IMG/VR virus record: IMGVR_UViG_3300022200_008386
Span: 1-21,989 of that record
Length of the DNA: 21,989 nucleotides
Strand: one strand, 5' to 3'
Origin: a virus
In this document: piece by piece, positions 1 through 8,828 of the stretch
Position numbering within the stretch: position 1 is the first letter of the stretch
Layout: each line of letters begins with the position of its first letter
Position numbers and translations under genes: made by a program
The notes under the pieces: model-generated
Seen by the model: the letters and a program-made list of their open reading frames with translations, nothing else
Told to the model about the DNA's origin: nothing
Database searches by the model: none

Positions 1-2327
1 CCAAGTTTATTAGCTTTAAGTAAGTTATTATAGTAATAGGCAGCCTTACAATGTATAGGCATACCTTTTACAACACTCATACCGTTACATTGAGCAGCAT
101 ACTTTTCATATCCCTTAATGCCCATGACAGATGCAATTTCTGATATACTTAGTTCCTTAAACTTATCATACACGATTTTCATTGCTTCATTAGTCTTTTG
201 ATAATCCTGGGTACTAAGCATGATCTCAATAACGTTTTTCATATACGGTTTCAACGAGTTAGGCAAGGTAGTTCTAACAACTTCTACCCCAGTGTATTTC
301 GTCTTGTTAACCTTTGCACCTTCATCATCAAGGATGTTTAGAACGTAACGTTTTTTCTGTAAGAAGATACCAACTTCACCAATACACTCACGCTTGAAAA
401 CGAATCTACAGTCTTTACTATTGAACGTCTTCTTACCCCATATCATGATTTCCTTATTCAGGTATCCAACCAACTCATCTTCAAGTTTATAAATGTCCTC
501 ATGTACTTCTCCTTTTTCATTTTTGAAGGTAAGTCCCAGATGTTTGATAAGTAACTCAATCGAGGCATATGATGAATCCGTGTCGTTGTAAATAATAGGG
601 TCTTTCTTCTTAAGATCTTCATCAGTTAGTCCTGTCTTTAGTTTGATAAAGTCTCTAATGATTACGTTACTTTGTTTAATCACTGCTTGACCACTCAATG
701 TAACTGATGATGCAATATCGTCATCACCAATAGGAGCGTTCTTGTTACCAAAGTATCCATAAATCGAATTGATTAGAATCTTTACTGTTAATTGTTTAGT
801 ACCAGCACGTTGTAGTTCAACCCCGACTTTATTATAGTCTGGGTCTGATTTTTTCATAGCAGCATGCTGCTTCTTCAAGTCAACATACTCATCTTTGAAC
901 CCTTTACGTTTATGATAGTAGTAATCAACAATTTCAGGAATGAGACCCATTTCCTTCTGATGGAATACAATGTTAGCTTTACTGATTGTAAGATTATGTT
1001 CCTTAATCATTTTACTAAACACCGGTATACTATACTCTTTAACCTTACCGTTGACTAGTTCCATAACTATCATGTCATCTGTCTTTTCTAAGATCTTACC
1101 AATCTTAGTTTCTGGTGATAAGTTAAGGGTAATCATCACATTCGGGTATAGACTATTAGCATCAAAAGATAACACATAGTTTTGAAACCCTTGTTGAGGT
1201 TCACCAACATACGCACCTGGGTTCTTACCAGTATCTTCACCACGAATGAAAGTAGGAATGACTTGCTTACGATGTCTAGCACGAATACAAAACGCACCAT
1301 TGATTACTGATAGTGCACCCATTGCAGCATCAAAGGTGGTACAACCAACATAAGCTAACATACGTACCAAACCAATGTATTGTAGTTTTTCTTCTAGTTT
1401 AACAAGAATGTTTACGTCCTGAATGTTGTAATCAATGAACTTGTCCCAATCAACATCAGATAACGTTGCAAGGTCCATGCCTTCAAACCCAACCTTACGT
1501 TCATTTAACTCAAGTTCACCAATTGCATCAAGTTTGTACGATTCACGCAATGGAGCAAACTTACGATATACATCCAAGTAATCAAGCAATGCAATACCAT
1601 CAATAAACCACTTGATTTGCTGTCTACCAAACTGACCTTGAATACTTCTATAATGAACGTTACCCACTGGTGATAACCTTTTCATTTCTTCCTCACCCAT
1701 AATACGTTCACAACGTTTGATAATGTATGGAATATCGAAGAACTCTGAGTTCCAACCACTTAGAATATCAGGGTAGTCCTTCTCAAGGTAGTTAAGGAAC
1801 TCAGTAAACAGTTGACGTTCACTTACACAGTATTTGTACTCAAGATCAGGTCTACCTTTACCGTTATATGGTTTGGTACCCCAAGTATAAAACCGTTTCT
1901 CAAGATTATCATAAACAGTAATAACGTTAATCGGGTGATTAGCATTTTCGATATTAGGAAAGCTATCTGGTGAATAAGTCTCGATATCAAGCAATAACAT
2001 CTTGATCTCATTCTTAGTAAAATCTGATGTTTCATTTACTTGCCAGAAGTTATCTAACAAGAACTGTTGCTTTTCAGGTAGGTTCTCAAACAATCTCTTA
2101 ACGTTATTCTGTTTGATAAAGCGTCTACGATCAGAACCACGTTTGAATATTAGTTTACGTAAAGGGGTTTTGTAGATAGACTCAGCATTCTTATGTCTAT
2201 TATCCTTAGGTTCAATATAAAGATATGGATTGTAGCTTTGAGTAACTTGAATACGGTTACCATCCTCGTCCCAGGTAAACAACCGCATTTGTTCCTTAAC
2301 AGATTCATACACTACATTTCTATACAT
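1..2327 (-). CDS. 43: T4 gp43-like family B DNA polymerase (3' end outside window)
   Basis: Replicative DNA polymerase with 3'-5' proofreading exonuclease. I translated it from the ATG at 2325-2327; it stays open to the window edge, giving about 775 residues (T4 gp43 has 898, so roughly the last 120 are missing). Exo I is LLLDIETYS with D114/E116, nearly the T4 positions (112/114). Exo II is SGWNSEFFD near residue 198 and Exo III is YNIQDV near 303. Polymerase motif A is SFDANSLYP with Asp near 389, motif B contains LINSIYGYFGN, and motif C is YNDTDS with D582/D584. All catalytic carboxylates are present, so it should be active. It is the last gene of the leftward block, 30 nt beyond a glycosyltransferase gene. 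A TATACT box lies 6 nt before the ATG and no Shine-Dalgarno sequence is visible. Confidence 0.97.
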   Translation of the reverse strand, partial: MYRNVVYESVKEQMRLFTWDEDGNRIQVTQSYNPYLYIEPKDNRHKNAESIYKTPLRKLIFKRGSDRRRFIKQNNVKRLFENLPEKQQFLLDNFWQVNETSDFTKNEIKMLLLDIETYSPDSFPNIENANHPINVITVYDNLEKRFYTWGTKPYNGKGRPDLEYKYCVSERQLFTEFLNYLEKDYPDILSGWNSEFFDIPYIIKRCERIMGEEEMKRLSPVGNVHYRSIQGQFGRQQIKWFIDGIALLDYLDVYRKFAPLRESYKLDAIGELELNERKVGFEGMDLATLSDVDWDKFIDYNIQDVNILVKLEEKLQYIGLVRMLAYVGCTTFDAAMGALSVINGAFCIRARHRKQVIPTFIRGEDTGKNPGAYVGEPQQGFQNYVLSFDANSLYPNVMITLNLSPETKIGKILEKTDDMIVMELVNGKVKEYSIPVFSKMIKEHNLTISKANIVFHQKEMGLIPEIVDYYYHKRKGFKDEYVDLKKQHAAMKKSDPDYNKVGVELQRAGTKQLTVKILINSIYGYFGNKNAPIGDDDIASSVTLSGQAVIKQSNVIIRDFIKLKTGLTDEDLKKKDPIIYNDTDSSYASIELLIKHLGLTFKNEKGEVHEDIYKLEDELVGYLNKEIMIWGKKTFNSKDCRFVFKRECIGEVGIFLQKKRYVLNILDDEGAKVNKTKYTGVEVVRTTLPNSLKPYMKNVIEIMLSTQDYQKTNEAMKIVYDKFKELSISEIASVMGIKGYEKYAAQCNGMSVVKGMPIHCKAAYYYNNLLKANKL

Positions 2328-2357
2328 AAGAATAGTATATGAACAATCTATATATCA

Positions 2358-3566
2358 TCAAGTAGTAAGATATTTACGGCGTGAATCACTCCTGCCGTAC
2401 ATATAATTGTCATAATATTGATATAGATTCTCTTCAGTTTCTAAGAATCTAGATTCTGCTACATTACGACCATTGACCGACTCTTTAATATATCGTCTTT
2501 CATCTCCAAGTACCTCTTTTATACGATCAATCATTTCATCTCCAGTCTTGAACTTAATTGGAGCATCTTCATATGTACAAATATCTTGACATACAATAGG
2601 GATACCAAGGGCACTAGCTTCAATATACTTTAGATCACTCTTAGCTTTGTTAAAATTATTATCTGACAAAGGAGCAATAAACATATTAATGTTAGATGTG
2701 AATAACTTTTCTGGGTAATTATATAATTTAGCCCAAGGTATAAATTCAACTTTACCAGATCGTGCTAAATCAGATAACTCTTGAGAAATACCACCAAAGA
2801 ACACCCACTTGAAATCATCAACTGTTTTTCTTACAACATCATTAATATGATAAAAATCATCTTTACCTTTTATTCTTCTTTCTACATCAATATGAGCACC
2901 GGAACCAGCCCAACAGATACGAGGACGTTTTTTATTACGTTCATAATCCTCTTCAATCTTTTCCCTATAGTAGTAGTTACCAATCCAAAACTTAGGAATA
3001 AAATTAGGTATAACATCTATTTCAACTGATGGGTCTATTTTAGATGCAAAATAATCTTTCATGAACTTACAAGTAACAGACATATTACCGCATGTTTCCA
3101 TAATAGATTGAATATTGTTCCTTATTTCATCACTAGTAAAAGCATGTTTATGTTTGTTGTAATCAGGAATATCTTCTCTAAACGGTATATCATCAATCTC
3201 ATAGATAACCCTGAAGTTAAATTCCTTAGAAAGTTTACTAATAAATTCAATGAACTGTTTTTGATGAGGTGCAGCTTGTCTTTGAAACTTAACTGCTGTA
3301 AGTCCTTTGTAATAGTTAGGATCGGTGACCATAACAGTTGATGTATGTACCATACACCTACCATCAGCATTAAGAAGATACTCAGGCCATATACATCTCC
3401 AGTAACCACAACCACCGTAATCGGCTACATAGTTAAGAAACCTAGGCATTCTAGCTTGATCTTGTGGTCTTTGTTCTTGATTAGGTTTCTTAAATCCTGC
3501 GTTCCCAAAAGGGTTCCCAAAAGGGTTTGATCCATATGGATTACCATGATTGATTGGTATAAACAT
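2358..3566 (-). CDS. GT-B (GT1/GT4-type) glycosyltransferase
   Basis: Probable cytosolic glycosyltransferase of 402 residues. The C-terminal half has the features of a GT-B donor-binding domain: a strand with WAGSGAH near residue 219, WVFFGG, then a stretch ending KSDLKYIEASALGIPIVCQ, which matches the GT4 motif where an acidic residue binds the nucleotide-sugar and is followed by a Gly-Pro/Ile turn. A middle segment VIYEIDDIPF resembles the DDD/DDx inter-domain segment of phage and bacterial GT4-like proteins. The first 35 residues are different: Gly/Asn/Pro/Phe-rich with repeats of NPFG, then a charged Gln-rich linker, probably disordered. The gene lies between 46 and 43, 9 nt after gene 46. 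Donor and acceptor sugars cannot be deduced. AGTAAATA sits 6 nt upstream of the ATG. Confidence 0.75.
   Translation of the reverse strand: MFIPINHGNPYGSNPFGNPFGNAGFKKPNQEQRPQDQARMPRFLNYVADYGGCGYWRCIWPEYLLNADGRCMVHTSTVMVTDPNYYKGLTAVKFQRQAAPHQKQFIEFISKLSKEFNFRVIYEIDDIPFREDIPDYNKHKHAFTSDEIRNNIQSIMETCGNMSVTCKFMKDYFASKIDPSVEIDVIPNFIPKFWIGNYYYREKIEEDYERNKKRPRICWAGSGAHIDVERRIKGKDDFYHINDVVRKTVDDFKWVFFGGISQELSDLARSGKVEFIPWAKLYNYPEKLFTSNINMFIAPLSDNNFNKAKSDLKYIEASALGIPIVCQDICTYEDAPIKFKTGDEMIDRIKEVLGDERRYIKESVNGRNVAESRFLETEENLYQYYDNYMYGRSDSRRKYLTT
3501..3524. repeat. Two tandem 12-bp units encoding NPFG
   Basis: The unit gttcccaaaagg occurs twice in direct succession (3501-3512 and 3513-3524). On the minus strand it encodes the repeated NPFG of the glycosyltransferase N-terminus; a diverged NPYG copy lies just outside. 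A repeat-length change would stay in frame, so copy number could vary without breaking the gene. Confidence 0.85.
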
Positions 3567-3575
3567 TAAAGTTAT

Positions 3576-5378
3576 TTACTCTGAATATTGAACTCTTCTA
3601 GTGATACCATTAACTTTTTCTAGATAAATAACATCGCCTTGAGCTGCTTTAACACTTTCCTTACGATGACTAATGACCATTACACATTCATTGTATTGTT
3701 CAACGCGTTCCTTAAGAATGTTAATAACTAGTTCAACACCACGTTCATCAAGACTACTATCAAACAATTCATCATACATACTGAAGTTGTAAGTAACATC
3801 GCCTTGTAAACGACGAATATCCATAAAAGCAAACAAGCATGCTAAGTCAATATTCTTACGTTCGGCTCCACTAAAGTTGAAGTATGAACATATCTTACCC
3901 TTTTCATTAATAATTTGTTCTTCAAAGTACTCATTAAAGATACAAACACAGTTACTATCCATCTTCTTAAGGTAATGTGCTAGCCTACTATTGAATAAGG
4001 TTAACATCTTCTTAACAATATATGATTTTACACCTTCTTCAGAGACTACATACTTAACCACATCAAGCATGTTAATTTTATTCTTAGTAGTATCTAAAGT
4101 AGCTTTAACTTTATCAAGTTTAGCTTCGTACTCTTCAATAACCTTGTCTAGACCAGTATCTGTACTTTTTAGTTCCTTAATATCTAACTTTAACTGACCT
4201 TGCCACTCAACTAACTGTTTAGCTTTTTCTTTAAGAAGGGTTTGACTATTAATTTGTTGAACTATAACTTTATTTTTCTCATTAAGTTGATAGATTACAT
4301 CATTTATCTTTTTAATATTACCTTCAGTTATAAAAATTACACCTTCAATCTTGTCTTTTATTTCTAAATTGGTTTTTATTTTGTCTTTTAACCTTTGTTT
4401 TTCTTTTTCTATATGATCTCTATCATCATTATTAATAGAATGTAAACAAACAGGGCAAGTATCTTTATCCGTACCAATATTACTAATAGTTTTTTCTATC
4501 TGCTCATTTTGCACATCTACTATAGTAAGCTTTTTAAGTAAATCGTCTCTTTTATCAGATTGTTCAGGTAGTTTATTTTTTAATGCTTCAATAAACTTAT
4601 TATTCTTTTCAATTACCTCTTGACTAACATCGGTAAGTTTACTTTTGATGTCAAGTAATTCTCTTTTGTTATTTTCTTCACGTTGTTTATAGCGTTCAAG
4701 CTTATCTTTACGTTCTTTGATAATATTAGTATGTTGTTCCCTATAACTTTTAAGAGAATTATCGGTTTCTGTAAATACGGTGGAATCAATATCAAATACC
4801 TTTTTAGTTTCATTATAATCAGAGCGTAAGTTAGATATCATTTCACTAAACACTCCAAGATTGAATATACCTTCAATAAACTTTCTCTTTTCTACCTTTT
4901 TCTTTGCCATGAAAGGTATAGTATTATTAAGAGTCATAATAATACAATTCTGAAACACTTCTTCAGTGCAGTTAATTACATCTTGAATGTATTCATTTGT
5001 GTTAATTATAGAATCACGAGTTACATCATCACCGTTTTTAAAGATGTAACATTTATTAGGTCCTAAAGTCCTATGTACAAGAAAATTATCATTACCTCTA
5101 GGAGATTTTACGTTAAAATCTAACTTAACTGAACATGTTTCATTAGTAAGGTTATTTTGAATAAGTTCCTTTTTAAGTTCACGTAAAGTTGAACCAAAAA
5201 TAGCAAAGTTAATTGAATCTGCTATAGTACTTTTACCCACCCCATTACGACGGTCCTGTTTATCTTTGTTAAGACCGGTAATAACATGAAAGCCCTTTTT
5301 AAAATCAACCTTAATAGGGTCAGAACCAGCAGAAAGAAAGTTTTTTATCTCAATATCGTTGAAGATAATTTGCTTCAT
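3576..5378 (-). CDS. 46: gp46-like recombination nuclease ATPase subunit (Rad50/SbcC family)
   Basis: ATPase subunit of the gp46/gp47 complex, which resects DNA ends for recombination-dependent replication and host DNA degradation. 600 residues (T4 gp46 has 560). The Walker A motif RNGVGKST is at 44-51, preceded by an unusually charged loop. Coiled-coil arms flank a zinc-hook CPVC at 308-311. The ABC signature FSGAERKNID is at 502-511 and the Walker B region NFSMYDELFDSSLD at 531-544, followed by VMVISHR with the switch His near 571. All parts of a functional SMC-type ATPase are present. It is separated from its partner gene 47 by a GT2 glycosyltransferase gene. A TATAAT box on the minus strand (5387-5392) lies 8 nt before the ATG. 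Confidence 0.96.
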   Translation of the reverse strand: MKQIIFNDIEIKNFLSAGSDPIKVDFKKGFHVITGLNKDKQDRRNGVGKSTIADSINFAIFGSTLRELKKELIQNNLTNETCSVKLDFNVKSPRGNDNFLVHRTLGPNKCYIFKNGDDVTRDSIINTNEYIQDVINCTEEVFQNCIIMTLNNTIPFMAKKKVEKRKFIEGIFNLGVFSEMISNLRSDYNETKKVFDIDSTVFTETDNSLKSYREQHTNIIKERKDKLERYKQREENNKRELLDIKSKLTDVSQEVIEKNNKFIEALKNKLPEQSDKRDDLLKKLTIVDVQNEQIEKTISNIGTDKDTCPVCLHSINNDDRDHIEKEKQRLKDKIKTNLEIKDKIEGVIFITEGNIKKINDVIYQLNEKNKVIVQQINSQTLLKEKAKQLVEWQGQLKLDIKELKSTDTGLDKVIEEYEAKLDKVKATLDTTKNKINMLDVVKYVVSEEGVKSYIVKKMLTLFNSRLAHYLKKMDSNCVCIFNEYFEEQIINEKGKICSYFNFSGAERKNIDLACLFAFMDIRRLQGDVTYNFSMYDELFDSSLDERGVELVINILKERVEQYNECVMVISHRKESVKAAQGDVIYLEKVNGITRRVQYSE

Positions 5379-5386
5379 ATAATATG

Positions 5387-5392
5387 ATTATA
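5387..5392 (-). promoter_or_regulatory. Candidate -10 box upstream of gene 46
   Basis: On the minus strand TATAAT is followed by CATATTAT and then the ATG of gene 46 (8-nt gap). With ordinary sigma-70 spacing the transcript would begin at or next to the start codon. I see no convincing -35 element and the region is AT-rich, so this is weak evidence. Confidence 0.3.
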
Positions 5393-5406
5393 TGTAACTT
5401 CTATGG

Positions 5407-6189
5407 TTATCTACTCGATAAATTTTTTAGTTTTTGTACTACGTCTTTTTGTGAATAAATCTCGAAAAGATTTTGTGGTTGTGTTTTAAACTTGAGGTTA
5501 AACACTTTCATACTTTTAATAATTCTATCCTCAACAGTATTAGAATTAAACACCGGGTGAATAAAATCAGGTCTGTTAGTTTGATAAAGAATATTACTAG
5601 ATGAGCTCTTCACATCAGCAAACCAACCAAAATAAGAAGTCACGCCTTTATCAGAAGCACGTTTATAGTAATCGGAACCTTCGAAAGCACCTTTATAACG
5701 TTCATCAAAGAAACCCACCTTCTTAATAGTTTCTCTATTAAGATATAAAAGGTATCCATTAAATCCTTTATTAAGTGATAACTGATAACCTTCTTTTAAT
5801 TCTAAAGTAAGTTTATTATTTTTACCTTTACTGTAAGGGTCATCACTTTCAGTACTACTTGCCATGAAACCTATCTTAGTTTGACTATTAACATTAATAT
5901 AATCATCAAACAACTTATCCTCTAAGACCATTACATTGTCATTTACGATAAAGAAATGTTCTACACCTTTGTTAAGTAAATGCCTTAACCCGTGGTTATA
6001 ACAACCAGATGCAAAAATGGTACTTTTATATTCTTTGGTTTCAAACCCTTCAAGTTCATCAATACTAGGCAATGTACCATCACATACTACAATTACTCTA
6101 TCTTTAAAATTGGTTAAAGACTTAAGACAATTTTTTAGATTACGTTTGTTATTGCCTTGGGTGTATAAAACTATTCCTAAATTTTGCAT
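5407..6189 (-). CDS. GT2-family glycosyltransferase
   Basis: 260-residue GT-A-like glycosyltransferase. The N-terminus is a typical GT2 opening: LGIVLYTQGNNKRNLKNCL, then a strand DRVIVVCDG. A middle strand HFFIVNDNVMVLED occupies the place of the metal-binding DxD (here NDN). The acceptor side has VGFFDERYKGAFEGSDYYKR, the common GT2 pattern with the catalytic acidic residue in 'FEGSDYYKR'. Substrates are unknown. The start overlaps the end of gene 47 by 13 bp (ATG inside the last codons of 47), so it is translated as part of a 47-GT2-46 unit. The change from DxD to NDN could mean altered metal use, or that my motif assignment is off. Confidence 0.75.
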   Translation of the reverse strand: MQNLGIVLYTQGNNKRNLKNCLKSLTNFKDRVIVVCDGTLPSIDELEGFETKEYKSTIFASGCYNHGLRHLLNKGVEHFFIVNDNVMVLEDKLFDDYINVNSQTKIGFMASSTESDDPYSKGKNNKLTLELKEGYQLSLNKGFNGYLLYLNRETIKKVGFFDERYKGAFEGSDYYKRASDKGVTSYFGWFADVKSSSSNILYQTNRPDFIHPVFNSNTVEDRIIKSMKVFNLKFKTQPQNLFEIYSQKDVVQKLKNLSSR

Positions 6190-7238
6190 GATTTATATAA
6201 CTCAATGGTGTATTGTATTACTTCAGATTTATTATTGATATCTAACATGTTAACAAACTCGGTTATAGCTGTTTCATAATCAACACCTGAATACTCGTAA
6301 CCAACGTCACCTTCTACTGAAAATTTATTAAAATTAATGTCGTAATCCAGATTGAACATAAATGGTTTCAAACTGTTTATTGACATTGTTATAATATCCA
6401 AATCATCTGGTTCAACATTTTTATCTACAACTAATCTTACAATGTTACCTTTAAGCAACTTTTTAAGTTCATCAGTTATACCATCATACTTGATAAGTTC
6501 ACTCAAAGGTAATTTTATATGAACTGGGGATAGTTTATTTTGATGAAATGTTGTTTCACTGGTGTTAAAGTCTAATTCATACCAACCTTTAGTACTACCA
6601 GCATCACCAAAATCCATCTGAAACGGGTTACCAAGATATAGAATCTCACCTTTATCAAATTTACGATGTTCTCTAAGATGAAAATGACCAGTAATTACTT
6701 TATTACCTTTCTTAAGAATGTCCTCAGGTGTATCACCGTGATCACACACTTTAAAATTATTCATCTTAAAATCAATTAACTCGAAATGACCAAATACTAT
6801 ATCAATGTTACGTTGCAATTCATTAATCTTAGTACCCCACGGACAAAAGCTAACGGTTTTATCGAATATTTCAACCGTTTCAGGTTTATCTATAATCCTA
6901 ATATTAGGTCTACCTTTAAGAATAGACAACGAGTTAACCAAACTATTATCTTTGTAATAACAATCATGATTACCTGTTATCATTACAATATTATATGATT
7001 GTAATATATCAAACAGTTCATTTGCAACATGAAGACTATTAACTGCAATTTCATCTCTATAATGAAACAAATCACCGCATATCATTATATCTTGAATATT
7101 ATTGGACTTTAGTTCTTTGTCTAACCAGTTAGCCCAATCTAACAAAACTTTATGCCAATTGCTATTATTTTGATGTACACCAAGATGAATATCGGATACA
7201 CAACATATTTTAGGTTGTTTAAAGTAGATATGCTTCAC
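6177..7238 (-). CDS. 47: gp47-like recombination nuclease (Mre11/SbcD family)
   Basis: Metallophosphoesterase nuclease subunit that pairs with gp46. 353 residues (T4 gp47 has 339). The five phosphodiesterase motifs are readable in order: VSDIHLG (14-20), GDLFHYRDE (55-63), ITGNHDCY (87-94), VFGHFEL near 149, and ITGHFHLREH (182-191) followed by LGNPFQMDFG. These supply the His/Asp ligands for two Mn ions, so the enzyme should be active. The start is a GTG at 7238 (GTG AAG CAT); no better ATG exists because motif I begins at residue 14. The gene is divergent from the plus-strand HtrL-like gene across 34 nt that contain TATTAT/TATAAT-like boxes. Confidence 0.95.
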   Translation of the reverse strand: MKHIYFKQPKICCVSDIHLGVHQNNSNWHKVLLDWANWLDKELKSNNIQDIMICGDLFHYRDEIAVNSLHVANELFDILQSYNIVMITGNHDCYYKDNSLVNSLSILKGRPNIRIIDKPETVEIFDKTVSFCPWGTKINELQRNIDIVFGHFELIDFKMNNFKVCDHGDTPEDILKKGNKVITGHFHLREHRKFDKGEILYLGNPFQMDFGDAGSTKGWYELDFNTSETTFHQNKLSPVHIKLPLSELIKYDGITDELKKLLKGNIVRLVVDKNVEPDDLDIITMSINSLKPFMFNLDYDINFNKFSVEGDVGYEYSGVDYETAITEFVNMLDINNKSEVIQYTIELYKSCKI

Positions 7239-7272
7239 TTTTTAAATAATATATTATAACAAAGCATAATCC

Positions 7273-8316
7273 ATGAGTACTACATTAGTTACAGGAATTT
7301 ATTTTAGTGATAGAGAGGGAGAGTTCGGAGGACGTAGTTGGCAAGAACAGTATTACTTCTCTTCCTTACAAAACATTTACAACTTCGGCTTACCAATTGT
7401 CGTCCATTGCGATGATAGAGGTTATCACAAAGTTAAACGGTATATGGAATACCTGACCATGGTAACAGGTGAAAACAGATGGAAAATTATTAAGAGTGAA
7501 ATTGGCGATTTCAAATATAAAGATATTATCAGAAAGCATAGAGAAGCTTGCATTGAATATCAAACATGGGAAGCACAAGAACGTAAAAAAACTAATCCTG
7601 ATGAACCCGGTTTCTTTCACGCACGATGTGAAATTTTATGCCATAGGAAACTTTACTTTGTAAAAAGTGTTGCTGAAGAGAATCCATTTAATACTGAAAA
7701 CTTCTGTTGGATTGATTCAGGAATTACTCATTGGGCTTTAACACCGTTTAGTAAAGGTGGTGTTGAGATTAATAATTTCTTTGATAAGAAACATTATTGG
7801 CCTTGGAATAAGAATAACATTTATACCCCCGAAATCGGTAAAGGTTTAGATAACTTAATTACTAAACATGGTATGTTTGAATTTAAGCATAGTAACATTT
7901 GGTATAATAGTTACCATGTTAACCATCTTAAAAACTTATTAATGAAAGAGTATGGTTTTTCTCAAGAAGATGCTTCAATGAGATATCAGTTAGTAGGTGG
8001 TGTTATCGGGTTACAACCTAAAGAGTTTGATAAGTTATTTTCTTTCTATGAAAAGGGGTTAGAAACCCTTGCAGCTACCAGACCGCCTGAATCTGATTTC
8101 TTTACTGAAGAAATTATTTTAAGTGCTTATTATTTGATACGTAAACCATTTACTATTCACTTCCAAGATTGGCCACATGATGGGGAAAACGACCCCGCAT
8201 TTGTTGATTACGGGGCCGAAAATGAAGCTAGAAAAAGTATGATTCAGTTTTATAAAGTTTGGGACATATTAAAAACACATGCCCCAGAACCTACACCTGA
8301 ATATAGGTCAGCTTAA
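7273..8316 (+). CDS. HtrL/YibB (WlaTC)-like putative glycosyltransferase
   Basis: 347 residues, similar in layout to the HtrL/YibB/WlaTC family, often placed among lipopolysaccharide or capsule glycosyltransferases. The N-terminus TLVTGIYFSDREGEFG is followed by WQEQYYFSSL, then PIVVHCDD, and a central FCWIDSGITHW near 144-154, the most characteristic segment of the family (an acidic sugar-nucleotide site). Charged aromatic C-terminus; no signal peptide or membrane segment, so cytosolic. It is the only plus-strand gene in the left block: divergent from gene 47 and convergent with gene 55, its TAA overlapping gene 55's stop by 4 bp. This isolated orientation suggests an inserted accessory gene with its own promoter. 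The biochemical role is inferred from family resemblance only. Confidence 0.65.
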   Translation: MSTTLVTGIYFSDREGEFGGRSWQEQYYFSSLQNIYNFGLPIVVHCDDRGYHKVKRYMEYLTMVTGENRWKIIKSEIGDFKYKDIIRKHREACIEYQTWEAQERKKTNPDEPGFFHARCEILCHRKLYFVKSVAEENPFNTENFCWIDSGITHWALTPFSKGGVEINNFFDKKHYWPWNKNNIYTPEIGKGLDNLITKHGMFEFKHSNIWYNSYHVNHLKNLLMKEYGFSQEDASMRYQLVGGVIGLQPKEFDKLFSFYEKGLETLAATRPPESDFFTEEIILSAYYLIRKPFTIHFQDWPHDGENDPAFVDYGAENEARKSMIQFYKVWDILKTHAPEPTPEYRSA

Positions 8317-8795
8317 TCATAATGTAAATCGTCTTCAGATTGAGGTCGGACATAAACACGTTGTTCGACCTCTTCGCTATTTAACATCTCTTCATACACA
8401 CGTTCCTTATATTCGTTAATAGCATCAAAGTGTCTCTTTTCTTTCTTAATACGATTAATAAAAGCATGAAAAGCAATTGTGGTAAAGTATGAAAATGGGT
8501 TATATTTGTTACCTTTACTATCAACTGCATCAAGATCAAACTTTTTATTGAATAATGCTGTAAACATCTTAACTACTGCATCACCCACCATTTCATCTTT
8601 ATATGAATAATTGATAAAATTAGGTGCATAACTTAAACCATGAGCTATTTTAGTAATCATTTCACCTAATTCATCATTACAAACATCGGTTTCATAATAA
8701 CGAGCTATAGCTTCTTTAAATTCTTTAGAGTTTACATAATGTTCTTTACTCTTTGGTTTAATTTTTTGACCGTTTTTAGGTTTTTTAGCTTGCAT
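8313..8795 (-). CDS. 55: gp55-like late-transcription sigma factor
   Basis: Minimal sigma-70-family factor that directs host RNA polymerase to phage late promoters (TATAAATA). 160 residues (T4 gp55 has 185). The alignment to T4 gp55 is easily seen by eye: HYVNSKEFKEAI (T4 YVNNKELLQAI), then GLSYAPNFINYSYKDEMVGD (T4 [20 protein letters not shown]), NPFSYFTTIAFHAFINRIKK (T4 [20 protein letters not shown]). The last residues SEDDLHYD are an acidic/hydrophobic tail in the position of T4 gp55's sliding-clamp-binding tail. Matching TATAAATA boxes in this window (12724, 20157, 20161) agree with its function. It lies 33 nt beyond uvsW and ends 4 bp inside the convergent HtrL-like gene. Confidence 0.95.
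   Translation of the reverse strand: MQAKKPKNGQKIKPKSKEHYVNSKEFKEAIARYYETDVCNDELGEMITKIAHGLSYAPNFINYSYKDEMVGDAVVKMFTALFNKKFDLDAVDSKGNKYNPFSYFTTIAFHAFINRIKKEKRHFDAINEYKERVYEEMLNSEEVEQRVYVRPQSEDDLHYD
8342..8372 (+). terminator. Hairpin downstream of the HtrL-like gene (possible terminator)
   Basis: GAGGTCGGACA (8342-8352) pairs with TGTTCGACCTC (8362-8372), an 11-bp stem with one G-U pair and a 9-nt loop. It lies 25 nt after the plus-strand stop codon, inside the 3' end of gene 55. There is no clear U tract afterwards, so it may be a pausing or 3'-end-protecting structure rather than a standard intrinsic terminator. Confidence 0.4.
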
Positions 8796-8828
8796 TCTAA
8801 TTGAATAATAGAATAGGGAACGCTTATA

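Noticed and set aside
864-2035. Short open frames on both strands inside the polymerase region
   Set aside because: They overlap the intact gp43 frame, which has all exonuclease and polymerase motifs; they show no recognisable motif of their own.
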